DNA of 47,940 nucleotides from Pseudomonas inefficax. GTDB taxonomy: Bacteria; Pseudomonadota; Gammaproteobacteria; Pseudomonadales; Pseudomonadaceae. The stretch lies in NCBI RefSeq assembly GCF_900277125.1, contig NZ_OPYN01000043.1, forward strand, positions 1 to 47,940, written 5' to 3'. Below the pieces are notes generated by a model. It saw nothing but the letters and a program-made list of their open reading frames with translations, had not been told where the DNA came from and did not search any database. Made by a program: the position numbers and the translations under genes. Positions 1-9,155 of the stretch are shown here, piece after piece (the first letter of the stretch is position 1; every line of letters begins with the position of its first letter).

Positions 1-579
1 CTGGACAGCAAGCAACGCCGTCCGCATCGAAATCGCTCCAAAGGCGTTGAAGCGTTTGTGGCCAAGAATCTGCTCGCGCGTAACTTTGAGCCAACAGCAA
101 TTAACCAGGTCTGGTGCGGTGATGTGACCAGTTTGATGGTCGGGAAGCGCTGGTATCACCTAGCAGTAGTGATTGATTTGTTCGCGCGTCGGATCGTTGG
201 CTGGGCGTTTTCCCTGATCAACGACGCCAACTTGGTTAGCAAGGCGCTGAGGATGGCGGTAGGGGTCAGGGGCAAGCATGCAGGCTTGATGTTTCACTCG
301 GATCAAGGCTGCCAATACACCAGCCAGCGCTTCCAGTCCGAGCTGCTTGAGCATGGGATAACGCAGAGCATGAGCCGGAGGGGACAATGCTGGGATAACG
401 CACCGACAGAGCGTTTCTTTGGGACGCTCAAGTCAGAATGGGTGCCGCCCAAGGGCTACAAGGAAATTGAAGAGGCCAAGCAGGACATGACCAGCTTCTT
501 CATGCGATACAACCGAATCAGACTCCATAGCTACAACAACTACTTGTCGCCAATAGCTATGGAGCAGCAGGCGGCTTGA
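1..579 (+). CDS. IS3-family transposase OrfB, 5' end outside the window
   Basis: C-terminal part of a DDE transposase that cuts and joins the ends of its own insertion sequence. The frame is open from base 1, so the gene begins upstream of the window. The rve-type integrase core is visible: the first Asp in WCGDVTSL, the second in HSDQGCQYTS, and the Glu in NAPTERFFGTLKSEW. This is the D,D(35)E arrangement of the IS3 family, with the usual Y-N-R-x-R-x-H-S tail near the end. IS3 elements normally make OrfB by frameshift from OrfA; OrfA is not in view. The 3' part looks intact. The group within IS3 is not certain. Confidence 0.9.
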   Translation: MDSKQRRPHRNRSKGVEAFVAKNLLARNFEPTAINQVWCGDVTSLMVGKRWYHLAVVIDLFARRIVGWAFSLINDANLVSKALRMAVGVRGKHAGLMFHSDQGCQYTSQRFQSELLEHGITQSMSRRGQCWDNAPTERFFGTLKSEWVPPKGYKEIEEAKQDMTSFFMRYNRIRLHSYNNYLSPIAMEQQAA

Positions 580-617
580 TCACCGTAACTGGTGTCCGGA
601 AATACTTGACCAGAACA
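1..617 (+). mobile_element. IS3-family insertion sequence, right end
   Basis: The transposase stop codon is followed by about 38 bases ending in CCAGAACA, which I take as the right terminal inverted repeat because IS3 elements end in CA. The next base begins a recognisable but beheaded REP sequence. The left end is outside the window, so terminal repeat and target duplication cannot be checked here. The right boundary at about 617 is inferred from where REP homology starts. Confidence 0.75.
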
Positions 618-650
618 CCTTGTGTCGCGAAAGGGCCGCAAGGCGGCCCC
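618..650 (+). repeat. REP sequence truncated by the insertion sequence
   Basis: Starts at CCTTGTGTCGCGAAAGGG and continues through the GGGCCGCAAGGCGGCCC head of the common class-1 REP seen throughout the window. The usual first 9 to 10 bases (GTGGGAGCGG) are missing and replaced by the IS end. Confidence 0.85.
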
Positions 651-668
651 AGGGCCTGGCAGCCAATA

Positions 669-697
669 AAAAACCCCGGCACAAGTCCGGGGTTTTC
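669..697 (-). terminator. Rho-independent terminator of accBC
   Basis: Stem AAAACCCCGG (670-679) pairs with CCGGGGTTTT (687-696) around a short loop. Read on the minus strand the hairpin is followed by a run of T, and it lies about 20 bases past the accC stop. This is a strong intrinsic terminator for the accB-accC transcript and probably works in both directions. Confidence 0.9.
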
Positions 698-716
698 GGT
701 GCATCACACTACTCGA

Positions 717-2072
717 TCACTCTTCGTTAGCCAGTTTGTGCTCGAGGTAGTGAATGTTGACGCCGCCTTTGCAGAAACCTTCATCACGCACCAGGTCGCG
801 GTGCAGCGGGATGTTGGTCTTGATGCCGTCGACGACGATCTCGTCCAGGGCATTGCGCATGCGCGCCATGGCTTCGTCGCGGTCCTTGCCGTAGGTGATC
901 AGCTTGCCGATCAGCGAGTCGTAGTTCGGCGGAACCGAGTAACCGCTGTACAGGTGCGAATCCACACGTACGCCGTTGCCGCCCGGAGCGTGGAAGTGCT
1001 TCACCTTGCCTGGGCTCGGGATGAACTTCTTCGGGTCTTCGGCGTTGATACGGCATTCCAGCGCATGGCCACGGATGACCACGTCTTCCTGGCGGAACGA
1101 CAGCTTGTTGCCAGCGGCGATGCTCAGCATCTCCTTGACGATGTCGATACCGGTCACCATCTCCGACACCGGGTGCTCAACCTGCACGCGGGTGTTCATC
1201 TCGATGAAGTAGAAGCGGCCGTTCTCGTACAGGAACTCGAAAGTACCCGCACCACGGTAGCCGATCTCGATGCACGCATCGACGCAGCGCTTGAACACTT
1301 CCTGACGGGCTTTCTCATCGATGCCCGGGGCTGGCGCTTCTTCCAGTACCTTCTGGTGACGGCGCTGCAGCGAGCAGTCACGGTCGCCCAGGTGGATGGC
1401 GTTGCCCTGGCCGTCGGACAGTACCTGTACTTCCACGTGGCGTGGGTTGGTCAGGAACTTCTCCAGGTAGACCATCGGGTTGCCGAAGGCGGCGCCGGCT
1501 TCGGTACGGGTGAGCTTGGCCGAGGCAATCAGGTCCTCTTCCTTGTGCACCACGCGCATGCCGCGACCACCACCGCCACCGGCGGCCTTGATGATCACCG
1601 GGTAGCCGACGTCACGAGCGATCGCCAGGGCGACCTCTTCGTCTTCCGGCAGTGGGCCATCGGAGCCCGGCACGGTCGGTACGCCCGACTTGATCATCGC
1701 GTCCTTGGCCGAAACCTTGTCGCCCATCAGGCGAATGGTGTCGGCTTTCGGGCCGATGAAGGCGAAACCGGATTTTTCCACCTGCTCGGCGAAATCGGCG
1801 TTTTCCGCCAGGAAGCCGTAGCCCGGGTGGATCGCGGTGGCGCCGGTCACTTCGGCGGCAGCGATGATCGCCGGGATATGCAGGTAGGAATCCTTGGACG
1901 ATGCAGGGCCGATGCAGACCGACTCGTCTGCCAGGCCCAGGTGCATCAGTTCACGGTCGGCGGTGGAGTGCACGGCGACTGTCTTGATACCCAGCTCTTT
2001 GCAGGCACGCAGGATCCGCAGGGCAATTTCCCCGCGGTTGGCGATCAGGACTTTTTCGAGCTTCCCAGACAT
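717..2072 (-). CDS. accC: Biotin carboxylase subunit of acetyl-CoA carboxylase
   Basis: Carboxylates the biotin carried by AccB, using ATP and bicarbonate, in the first committed step of fatty acid synthesis in the cytoplasm. The 451-residue product has the family length (E. coli 449). It opens with [14 protein letters not shown] of the biotin carboxylase N-terminal domain, then the ATP-grasp domain with the glycine-rich loop [11 protein letters not shown] and the [12 protein letters not shown] active-site segment, then the C-terminal domain. The frame extends seven codons upstream, but the ATG at 2072 gives the conserved [15 protein letters not shown] start. The accB stop lies 17 bases upstream, so the two are co-transcribed. 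A terminator follows at about 669-697. Confidence 0.98.
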   Translation of the reverse strand: MSGKLEKVLIANRGEIALRILRACKELGIKTVAVHSTADRELMHLGLADESVCIGPASSKDSYLHIPAIIAAAEVTGATAIHPGYGFLAENADFAEQVEKSGFAFIGPKADTIRLMGDKVSAKDAMIKSGVPTVPGSDGPLPEDEEVALAIARDVGYPVIIKAAGGGGGRGMRVVHKEEDLIASAKLTRTEAGAAFGNPMVYLEKFLTNPRHVEVQVLSDGQGNAIHLGDRDCSLQRRHQKVLEEAPAPGIDEKARQEVFKRCVDACIEIGYRGAGTFEFLYENGRFYFIEMNTRVQVEHPVSEMVTGIDIVKEMLSIAAGNKLSFRQEDVVIRGHALECRINAEDPKKFIPSPGKVKHFHAPGGNGVRVDSHLYSGYSVPPNYDSLIGKLITYGKDRDEAMARMRNALDEIVVDGIKTNIPLHRDLVRDEGFCKGGVNIHYLEHKLANEE

Positions 2073-2089
2073 CGTTGGCTCTCCGCGAT

Positions 2090-2551
2090 TCAAACGACGG
2101 TGAACAGCGGCTGGTCGAACTCAACCGGCTGGCCGTCTTCTACCAGGATGGCGTCGATGACACCGCCAATATCGGCTTCGATGTGGTTCATCATCTTCAT
2201 GGCTTCGACGATGCACAGGGTGTCGCCTTTCTTCACGGTCTGGCCAACTTCAGCGAAGTTCGGCGAGGTCGGCGAAGGCTTGCGGTAGAAGGTACCTACC
2301 ATTGGCGAACGGATCACGGTGCCTTTCAGGGCCGGGGCGGCGGCAGCGGCTTCGGCGGCAGGGGCAGCAGCGGCAACCGGGGCAGCAGCAGGAGCGGCAG
2401 CCATCGGGGCAGGTGCGTAGAACTGCTGGGCAGCCGGGGTCTTGCTGTGACGGCTGATACGGACCGACTCTTCGCCTTCCTTGATCTCCAGCTCGTCGAT
2501 GCCAGACTCTTCCAGCAGCTCGATCAGTTTCTTGACTTTACGGATATCCAT
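2090..2551 (-). CDS. accB: Biotin carboxyl carrier protein of acetyl-CoA carboxylase
   Basis: Carries the biotin that shuttles carboxyl groups between AccC and the AccAD transferase. The 153-residue protein has the classic layout: N-terminal [17 protein letters not shown] helix, a mobile Ala/Pro-rich linker (about residues 40-75), and a C-terminal biotinyl domain. The biotinylated lysine is K119 in EAMKMMN. It is the first gene of accB-accC. A GGGAG ribosome site lies about 9 bases before the ATG. The 100 bases upstream hold a Cra-like palindrome and a strong hairpin, listed separately. Confidence 0.97.
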   Translation of the reverse strand: MDIRKVKKLIELLEESGIDELEIKEGEESVRISRHSKTPAAQQFYAPAPMAAAPAAAPVAAAAPAAEAAAAAPALKGTVIRSPMVGTFYRKPSPTSPNFAEVGQTVKKGDTLCIVEAMKMMNHIEADIGGVIDAILVEDGQPVEFDQPLFTVV

Positions 2552-2605
2552 TAATCATCAACTCCCAAAGGTTCGGTCAGGGGGCGAAATACAAAAAAAC
2601 GTATC

Positions 2606-2617
2606 TGAAACGTTTCT
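2606..2617 (-). promoter_or_regulatory. Palindrome matching the Cra/FruR operator, upstream of accB
   Basis: TGAAACGTTTCT contains the perfect palindrome GAAACGTTTC and agrees with the enterobacterial Cra consensus TGAAACGTTTCA at 11 of 12 positions. It lies 55 to 66 bases before the accB start codon. That a FruR/Cra protein binds here is an inference; P. putida FruR is thought to have very few targets. Confidence 0.4.
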
Positions 2618-2621
2618 CTCG

Positions 2622-2647
2622 AACCCTGGCCCACTGAGGCCAGGGTT
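2622..2647 (-). other. Strong hairpin between aroQ and accB
   Basis: AACCCTGGCC (2622-2631) pairs perfectly with GGCCAGGGTT (2638-2647) around a six-base loop. It begins just past the aroQ stop. The T run is on the plus-strand side only, so for aroQ (minus strand) it is not a textbook terminator. It may stabilise the aroQ 3' end or attenuate read-through into accBC. Confidence 0.55.
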
Positions 2648-2651
2648 TTCA

Positions 2652-3107
2652 TCATTTGGGCTGTGCGTTGGCAGCCAGTTGTTCCAGCGCGGACTCCAGG
2701 GCCAGGCGATAACCGCTGGCGCCCAGGCCGCAGATCACCCCTACGGCAACATCGGAAAAGTAGGAGTGGTGGCGGAACGGTTCGCGTTTGTGCACGTTGG
2801 ACAGATGCACTTCGATGAATGGGATGCTCACCGCAAGCAATGCGTCACGTAATGCGACGCTTGTGTGGGTGAAAGCAGCCGGATTGATCAGGATGAAGTC
2901 CACACCCTCGTTGCGTGCGGCGTGAATTCGGTCGATCAGTTCGTATTCGGCATTGCTCTGCAGGTACTGCAGATGGTGGCCTGCGGCGCGGGCACGTTGC
3001 TCCAGGTCCTGGTTGATCTGGGCCAGGGTCACGGCGCCGTAGTGGCCAGGCTCGCGGGTACCGAGCAGGTTGAGGTTGGGGCCGTGAAGCACCAGTAGCG
3101 TTGCCAT
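2652..3107 (-). CDS. aroQ: Type II 3-dehydroquinate dehydratase
   Basis: Dehydrates 3-dehydroquinate to 3-dehydroshikimate, step 3 of the shikimate pathway. The 151-residue product has the type II length and signatures: [18 protein letters not shown] at the N-terminus with the lid Arg and catalytic Tyr, the [17 protein letters not shown] segment, and the [17 protein letters not shown] catalytic His segment. The frame runs further upstream, but the ATG at 3107 starts exactly at the family N-terminus ([11 protein letters not shown]) and is preceded by AAGGAA. It lies upstream of accBC on the same strand, as in other pseudomonads. Confidence 0.97.
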   Translation of the reverse strand: MATLLVLHGPNLNLLGTREPGHYGAVTLAQINQDLEQRARAAGHHLQYLQSNAEYELIDRIHAARNEGVDFILINPAAFTHTSVALRDALLAVSIPFIEVHLSNVHKREPFRHHSYFSDVAVGVICGLGASGYRLALESALEQLAANAQPK

Positions 3108-3286
3108 CTGCGGATTCCTTGGATTTGTAGGGCAATTCGACACAGCGCGGCGAGTGTGCCGTAAAGCGACGGCAAGTGTCCAGTTCCCGGCAATAGCCAG
3201 CACGATGTCCGAGGTTCGCGCGAAGTATGTGACCAAATATTTAAATTCGGTCACTGATTTGAGGATTTTTCACAGCTCGCGGGAAG

Positions 3287-5059
3287 TTATAGACCGACTT
3301 TGCCACGCACGCGTGTCAACGTTTGCGCAAATTCACCGGTATTTATCTCGCCAATGACCCGATCAGCGGTTATTTCGCTACCGTTCGCGGCAAAGAACAA
3401 CAAGGCGGGGGGGCCGAACAGCTGGTAGCGGTCGAGCAGGCTGCGTTGTTCGGCATTGCTTTCGGTGATGTCGAAACGCATCAGCTTGAAGCCGACCAGT
3501 TGCGCTTGCACCTGCGGGGCGGTTAGCACCTCACGTTCGATCACCTTGCAGCTGATGCACCAGTCGGCGTACCAGTCCAGCAGCACCGGCTGGCCGGCTG
3601 CTTTGGCCTGGGCCAACGCAGCTTCCAGTGCGGCGGGGGTAGTGATGGTCTGCCAGCTATCCGCCTGCACCGCCGGCCCGTTGTCGGTGGCCAGCAGGGT
3701 TACCGGCGGCAGCGGGCGCAGCGGGTCGCCCTGGCCGCTGAGGGCGCCGTACCAGCAGGCCAGGGCGTACACCAGCAGGGCCAGACCGAGCAGTTGGGCC
3801 AGGCGCTGGCGCGCGGTCTTGACCACGAACTCGAGGGCGCCGAGGAACAGCGCCACGCCAGCTGCGAGGAAACCGACCAGCAGCAAGGTCAGCGGGCCTG
3901 GCAGCACACGGCTGAGCAAGCCGATGGCCAAGCCCAGCAGCAGGACGCCAATGGCGTTCTTCACCGTGTTCAGCCAAGGGCCGCTTTTCGGCAGCCAGGC
4001 TGCGCCACCGGTGGCCACCAGCAGCAATGGTGCGCCCATGCCCAGGCCCAGGGCGAACAGCTTGAGTGCGCCGCCCAGGGCATCGCCGCTGGCGCTGATG
4101 TACAGCAGCGCACCGGCCAGCGGCGCCGACACACAGGGCGAAACCAGCAGGCTGGAGAGTACGCCCAGTATTGCCGCGCCCAGCAGCGAGCCGCCTCGGG
4201 TGTGGCTGGCGACATTGTTCAGTCGGTTGTTCAGGGCTTGCGGCAGTTTCAGTTCGAACAGGCCGAACATGGCCAGGGCGAACACCACGAAGAACAGCGC
4301 GAAGGGCACCAGCACCCAGGCCGACTGCAGGCGTGCCTGCAGGTTCAGGCCGGCGCCGAACAACCCCATCAGGGCGCCGAGTACCGCGAAGCTGGCTGCC
4401 ATCGGCAGCACGTAGGCCACTGACAGTGCCAGCCCGCGCAGGCCGCCGGCCTGGCCACGCAGCACCACGCCGGAGAGGATCGGCAGCATCGGCAGCACGC
4501 AGGGGGTGAACGTCAGGCCCACCCCGGCGAGGAAGAACAGCAGCAGCGACTTCCAGGTCCAGGCGTGTTCAGCGCTGGCCGGGGTGCTTGCGCCGCCTTC
4601 GCCATCAATGCTCAGGCGTGCGGTTTCCGGTGGGTAGCACAGGCCTTTGTCGGCGCAGCCCTGGTAGCCCACCAGCAGGGTGAAGGCACGCGGGTCGTTG
4701 CGCGGCAGCTCGATATCGAGCACGCCGTGGTACACCTCGACATCGCCGAAGAACTCATCGTGCTTGGCTTCGCCCTTGGGGATGTTTGGTGTGCCCAGGG
4801 CAATGTCGGCCGGTTCGGTGCGGAACTGGAAGCGGTGCCGGTAGAGGTAGTAGCCGTCGGTAGCGACGAAGCGCAGCTTGATGGTTTGCGCATCGGCCTG
4901 GACCAGGCTGAGCTTGAAGGCCTCGTGTACCGGCAGGAAGTCGGCGTTGTTGGCCAGCGAGGCTGCGCCGAGGGTGGCGCTGGGGCGGTTGTCGAGCAGG
5001 CCCGTGGCGAAGACAGGGCTGGCCAGCAGCAGGAACAGCAGGAAAAACAGGCGGCGCAT
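3287..5059 (-). CDS. dsbD: Thiol:disulfide interchange protein DsbD
   Basis: Inner-membrane protein that moves electrons from cytoplasmic thioredoxin to periplasmic DsbC and DsbG and to cytochrome c maturation. The 590-residue product has a signal peptide (residues 1-18), a periplasmic alpha domain with the cysteine pair C135 and C141 (GCADKGLC), and an eight-helix membrane domain with one cysteine in FTPCVLPML and one in LVSPCVSAP. It ends in a thioredoxin domain with CISC at 501-504. All three redox pairs are present. The ATG at 5059 was chosen because it starts the signal peptide; the 90 codons upstream are translated REP sequence. Confidence 0.96.
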   Translation of the reverse strand: MRRLFFLLFLLLASPVFATGLLDNRPSATLGAASLANNADFLPVHEAFKLSLVQADAQTIKLRFVATDGYYLYRHRFQFRTEPADIALGTPNIPKGEAKHDEFFGDVEVYHGVLDIELPRNDPRAFTLLVGYQGCADKGLCYPPETARLSIDGEGGASTPASAEHAWTWKSLLLFFLAGVGLTFTPCVLPMLPILSGVVLRGQAGGLRGLALSVAYVLPMAASFAVLGALMGLFGAGLNLQARLQSAWVLVPFALFFVVFALAMFGLFELKLPQALNNRLNNVASHTRGGSLLGAAILGVLSSLLVSPCVSAPLAGALLYISASGDALGGALKLFALGLGMGAPLLLVATGGAAWLPKSGPWLNTVKNAIGVLLLGLAIGLLSRVLPGPLTLLLVGFLAAGVALFLGALEFVVKTARQRLAQLLGLALLVYALACWYGALSGQGDPLRPLPPVTLLATDNGPAVQADSWQTITTPAALEAALAQAKAAGQPVLLDWYADWCISCKVIEREVLTAPQVQAQLVGFKLMRFDITESNAEQRSLLDRYQLFGPPALLFFAANGSEITADRVIGEINTGEFAQTLTRVRGKVGL

Positions 5060-5168
5060 GGCGGACTCGCGAGGTGGAACGTGCTGGGCATGATAGCGGA
5101 GTTGGTGCGGGTTGGGGCCATGCTGGTATCGGGGGCGACACATGGCCGCTGGCTCAGGTGCTGCCTGT

Positions 5169-5200
5169 GCCGGCCTCTTCGCGGGTGAACCCGCTCCGAC
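5169..5200 (-). repeat. Single REP, GGAGCGGGTTcACCCGCGAA class, minus orientation
   Basis: GGCCTCTTCGCGGGTGAACCCGCTCC is the reverse of the class seen at 27279-27365, with one change in the tail. It stands alone just upstream of a class-1 pair. Confidence 0.7.
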
Positions 5201-5220
5201 CTCAAGGCATATGCTGTACC

Positions 5221-5337
5221 TGTGGGAGCGGCCTTGTGTCGCGAAAGGGGTGCGAAGCGCCCCCAGGATCGGTGCATCACAGCTGATATTGCCGGGGCCG
5301 CGTTGCGGCCCTTTCGCGACACAAGGCCGCTCCCACA
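5221..5337. repeat. Inverted pair of class-1 REP sequences, heads inside
   Basis: Forward copy 5221-5264 (TGTGGGAGCGGCCTTGTGTC start) and reverse copy 5292-5337. It lies in the 298-base gap between the dsbD start and the ctpL stop. Confidence 0.9.
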
Positions 5338-5357
5338 AAGGTACAGCATATGCCTTC

Positions 5358-7319
5358 TCAAACCCTGAAGGCCCGCACAGCCCGGTTCAGCTCACCCCCC
5401 AGGCTCAGCAGCTGCTCCCCTTGCTCGCGCCCCTCGCCAATGCGCTGCAGGTTGTCCTCACCCAACTCATGAATCCGCTCGCTGTGGTCGCGGATCTCGC
5501 TCACGGCGCCACTCTGCTGCGCCGTGACATCGGCAATCCGCACCGCAGTGTCCGAAATGGTGCGAATGGCGCAGACAATCTCGTCGAGCGCCCCATCCGC
5601 CGCCTGGGCCTGGTTGGCCGTGGCCTCGGCATGCTCAAGCTGCGCCCGCATCCCGGCCACCGAACTTCTGGCTGCCTGCTGCAAGCGGTCGATCAGGGCC
5701 TGAATTTCGCCGGTAGCACCGGTGGTGCGCTGTGCCAACGAACGCACCTCATCGGCCACCACGGCAAAGCCACGGCCCATTTCACCGGCGCGGGCCGCTT
5801 CGATTGCGGCATTCAGCGCCAGCAGGTTGGTCTGCTCGGCGATCGAGCGGATCACTGTCAGCACGCCGCCGATGGTTGCAGACTCCTCCGCCAGTTGTTC
5901 GATCATGCGGGCGTTGCCCTGCACCTCGTCGACCAGCTCGCGCAAACCCGACAGGCTCTGGCCGATCACCGCCTGGCCCTGCTCCACTGCACGCCCTGCA
6001 TCGCGGCTGGCATCGGCCGCGGCGCTGGCGTCGCCGGCCACTTGCTGGATGGTCGCTTCCAGTTCGCCCAGGGCATCGCGGATCTGCCCGGTGTCGCCGG
6101 CCTGGCGTTCGGCGCCGTCATGCAGGGCGGCGCTCATGCCGGCCAAGGCATGGCTGCTGCCAGCCACCTGCTCGGCGTTGTGGCGGATGGTGCCGACCAG
6201 CTCCACAAGGTACTGGCGCAGGCGGTTGAGCGATTCCTGGATGTCGCGCAGTTCGCGGTTGGTCCTGCCCAGGGCAATGGCTTCGGCGAAGTCACCCTCG
6301 GCCCATCCCGACAAGGCTGGGGCCAGGCCTGTCAGGGTACGCGCCAGGCGACGTTGCAAGGTGTCGATAAGCAGGGCGATAAGCAGGATCAGGCCGATCA
6401 TCAGGCCCTGGATGAGGCGTACTTCGGCGGCAATTTTCGCATGCTGGGCACGTACCTCGGGCTCCAGCGCCGCAATGGCCTGCTGCACGGCCTCCAGGCG
6501 CTGGCCGGTGCTGGCGGCCAGGGCGACGCGGCGCTCGATCTGTTCGCGGGTGCGCTGCAGTTCGGACGGGTAGCGGCTGATCAGGCTCTGCAGCTCGCGC
6601 TTGAGGCCAACGGCAATGTCTTCCTGCTGGGCGCTGGCCTGGGTTTCCAGGCCCATCATCGCGGCGAAGTCGTCGGCACCGGATTCAGCGGTGCGGGTTA
6701 CGCCCAGCAAGGGCAAGGCATCGATCGCCTGGGCCTGGGCGCGGATCAGTTGCAGCTCGCGCTCCACTTCGTCGGCCAGCTCCGGGCGGCCGCTGCTGAC
6801 CAGCTTGTCCCGGGCCAGTGACAGGCGACCGAGGTGCACGGTGGCTTCGAGCAGTGGCACCAGGTAGCGGTTGGCGTCGGCGCTGCCGCTGTCGCGGGCG
6901 TAGCCGGCCAGTTGTTCGAAGTTGGCCCCCAGTTCCCGCTCGGCCTGCAGCAGCAGCGCTTGCGGGTCGCCGGCCAGCTTGCCCGCGGCCAGCAGCTCTT
7001 CGGCGGTAAAGGCTTGCAGGTTGTCCAGGCTGGGGCGCAGTTTGTCGGCCAGTTCGCCGGGCCATTCGGCCAGCGCGGCCTGCAGCTGCTGGTTAGCCTC
7101 CATCGCCGCAGCGTGGCGCAGGGCATCGCCGCTGGCCAGGTAAGCCTGGATGTTGCGGGCCGCCTGGTTCTGGAACTGCTGGGACAGGCCCAGGTAGCGC
7201 TCCATCAGTTGGTAAGGGCGCTCCAGGGCCCGCTGCGACCACCACAAGGTGGCGCCCAGGGCGATACACACGGTTACCAGCAACAGGGTGTTGAAATTGG
7301 TCAGCCACTTCAGGCGCAT
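5358..7319 (-). CDS. ctpL: Methyl-accepting chemotaxis protein, CtpL-like
   Basis: Transmembrane chemoreceptor that controls CheA. The 653 residues comprise an N-terminal membrane anchor (about 8-28), a long, almost purely helical periplasmic region of about 270 residues, and a second membrane helix in [21 protein letters not shown] segment follows, then the methyl-accepting domain with its hairpin tip at [20 protein letters not shown]. The helical sensor fits the helical-bimodular type. The position between dsbD and the REC-REC-GGDEF gene is that of P. aeruginosa ctpL, a receptor for inorganic phosphate. Orthology rests on synteny and domain type; the ligand is not shown by the sequence. Confidence 0.8.
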   Translation of the reverse strand: MRLKWLTNFNTLLLVTVCIALGATLWWSQRALERPYQLMERYLGLSQQFQNQAARNIQAYLASGDALRHAAAMEANQQLQAALAEWPGELADKLRPSLDNLQAFTAEELLAAGKLAGDPQALLLQAERELGANFEQLAGYARDSGSADANRYLVPLLEATVHLGRLSLARDKLVSSGRPELADEVERELQLIRAQAQAIDALPLLGVTRTAESGADDFAAMMGLETQASAQQEDIAVGLKRELQSLISRYPSELQRTREQIERRVALAASTGQRLEAVQQAIAALEPEVRAQHAKIAAEVRLIQGLMIGLILLIALLIDTLQRRLARTLTGLAPALSGWAEGDFAEAIALGRTNRELRDIQESLNRLRQYLVELVGTIRHNAEQVAGSSHALAGMSAALHDGAERQAGDTGQIRDALGELEATIQQVAGDASAAADASRDAGRAVEQGQAVIGQSLSGLRELVDEVQGNARMIEQLAEESATIGGVLTVIRSIAEQTNLLALNAAIEAARAGEMGRGFAVVADEVRSLAQRTTGATGEIQALIDRLQQAARSSVAGMRAQLEHAEATANQAQAADGALDEIVCAIRTISDTAVRIADVTAQQSGAVSEIRDHSERIHELGEDNLQRIGEGREQGEQLLSLGGELNRAVRAFRV

Positions 7320-7443
7320 AGCCGCGAGCTTCCTGCGGGGAGGGGAGAGGTCGGTGGCTGAAGTTATTGCGATTTTGTGACGGGGTGATGACGACAGGGG
7401 GAGGGCGCCATAAAAAAAGTGGCACAGTGCCTCTATTGGTGAC

Positions 7444-7539
7444 CGCCTGCACTGGCCTCTTCGCAGCGCAAGGCTGCTCCTACAGGTATCGCACGCTCTG
7501 TAGGAGCAGCCTTGTGCTGCGAAGAGGCCGGTACAGGCG
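7444..7539. repeat. Inverted pair of GGAGCAGCCTTGTGCTGCGAAGAGGCC-class REP
   Basis: Reverse copy 7451-7485 and forward copy 7499-7531. Outer arms CGCCTG and CAGGCG extend the palindrome, so the whole 96 bases can fold into one long hairpin. It lies between gcbA and ctpL. Confidence 0.88.
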
Positions 7540-7548
7540 ATGAAGAAC

Positions 7549-8907
7549 TCAGGGCTCTACACGCACCACGCAATTACGCCCGGCATGCTTGGCCCGGTAT
7601 AGCGCCTCGTCCGCCGCACTGGCCATGGTCAGCGCATCCAGCCCCTCATCCAGCTGCACCACCCCTGCACTGAAGGTGCACTGCAAGTCCCGCGGCTGCG
7701 CCGGGTAGAGTATCTCGGCAAAGCGCTTGCGGATTTCGTCCAGCACCTTGTGCGCCGCGTCCAGCGCGGTATTGGGCATGACAATGGCGAACTCTTCACC
7801 ACCGTAACGGCCAATGAAATCGGTCTTGCGCAAGCGCTGCTTGAGAAACAGCGCCAGGCTCTTGATCACCCGGTCGCCCATGGGGTGGCCGTGGCGATCG
7901 TTGATCTTCTTGAAATGGTCGATGTCGAGCATGGCAAAGCTCAACGGCTGCTGCTCGCGACGGGCGCGGAAGCTGCAGTCTTCCAGCAGTTGCAGAATGT
8001 GGGTGTGGTTGTACAACCCGGTCAGGCTGTCGCGCACCATGCGCGCCTTCAGGTGCCGGGCACGGGCGGCGCGGTTGCGCACAGTGGTGATCAGGTGGCG
8101 TGAGCGAAACGGTTTGGTCAGGAAGTCATCACCGCCTTCGCTCATGGCATCCAGCTGCTTGTCCAGGTCGTCCTCGGCAGACAGGTAGATGATCGGCACG
8201 CTCACATAACGGTCGCTGTGACGGATCACCTTGGCCAGCTCAGGACCGGTGCAGGCTGGCATGTAGAGGTCGAGGATGATCAGGTCGGGCTGGAAGTCGG
8301 CCAGCTCGGCCATGGTGCGGATCGGGTCGGTCAGGCTGCGGGTGATCATGCCTGCGCTGGCCAGCACGCGCTCGGTGTACAGGGCTTGGGTGCGCGAGTC
8401 GTCGATGATCAGCACGCGCAACGGGTCGTGCTGGGTGGCATTGGTCAGCAGTTCGACCTTTTCCAGCAGGCTGGAGGCTTCCAGGGTGCCGGTGAGGAAG
8501 TCCTGGCCACCGGCGCGCACGGCTGCCAGGCGGGTCGGGGTGTCGGTTTCGTGGTGGCTGAAGAACAGCAGCGGTATATGTCGGGCCAGCCCCTGCTGCA
8601 CCTGGGCAGCCAGCAGCAGGCCTTGGCCGGCACCATTGAAGTCGACATCCATGATGATGGCCGAGGGCGGATATTCGCTGATCGAGGCCAGAAAAGCTGC
8701 GGCGCTGGCAAGCGTCTGCACCACCAGGCCAAAGAATTCCAGTTGCTGGGCCAGGCGCTGGGCTCGCTCGTGGTCCTGCAGCAGGATGTACACCGGCCTG
8801 CGCAGGGGCGGCAGCAGCACCTGATCGAGCGGGTCGTCCTTGCGCAGGCCGCTACGCGTCAGCTGTTGGGCGGGGCACAGCGGGCTCGGCTCGGCTGCTT
8901 GGCTCAT
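7549..8907 (-). CDS. gcbA: Response regulator with GGDEF domain, GcbA-like diguanylate cyclase
   Basis: Makes the second messenger c-di-GMP. The 452 residues hold a first, degenerate receiver domain (about 30-150), a complete second receiver with [12 protein letters not shown] and TKPF (about 160-280), and a C-terminal GGDEF domain. The active-site motif is GGEEF (369-373), preceded at the expected five-residue distance by RKTD, a product-inhibition I-site, so the cyclase looks active and feedback-controlled. REC-REC-GGDEF architecture and position next to ctpL match GcbA of P. aeruginosa and P. fluorescens, which promotes surface attachment. The ribosome site (AGGAC) is close to the ATG. Confidence 0.85.
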   Translation of the reverse strand: MSQAAEPSPLCPAQQLTRSGLRKDDPLDQVLLPPLRRPVYILLQDHERAQRLAQQLEFFGLVVQTLASAAAFLASISEYPPSAIIMDVDFNGAGQGLLLAAQVQQGLARHIPLLFFSHHETDTPTRLAAVRAGGQDFLTGTLEASSLLEKVELLTNATQHDPLRVLIIDDSRTQALYTERVLASAGMITRSLTDPIRTMAELADFQPDLIILDLYMPACTGPELAKVIRHSDRYVSVPIIYLSAEDDLDKQLDAMSEGGDDFLTKPFRSRHLITTVRNRAARARHLKARMVRDSLTGLYNHTHILQLLEDCSFRARREQQPLSFAMLDIDHFKKINDRHGHPMGDRVIKSLALFLKQRLRKTDFIGRYGGEEFAIVMPNTALDAAHKVLDEIRKRFAEILYPAQPRDLQCTFSAGVVQLDEGLDALTMASAADEALYRAKHAGRNCVVRVEP

Positions 8908-9155
8908 GTCCTGGCTACTTGTAGGTTGGGGTGTGCAGCGGCAATGATGGCTCTATGCTAGCAGTTCTTTTCAGGTGCGTGACTGCCCTGCATCAACAAA
9001 GCGGCCAGAACGAATATTCAGTTGCTGACCGATTGGTCGCTTATGCGTAAGGCGGTGTCTGCTTTATAGTGCTGCCACGCGGGCTTGCCGTGGCACCCTG
9101 GCGCAGGCCTGTGGTCCAAGCCCCTGAACCGTCGTGACTGATTAAGGACAAAGCC

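Noticed and set aside
576..2288. 570-residue plus-strand open frame
   Set aside because: It is antisense to accC and accB, which are certain; the long frame is a by-product of third-position GC.
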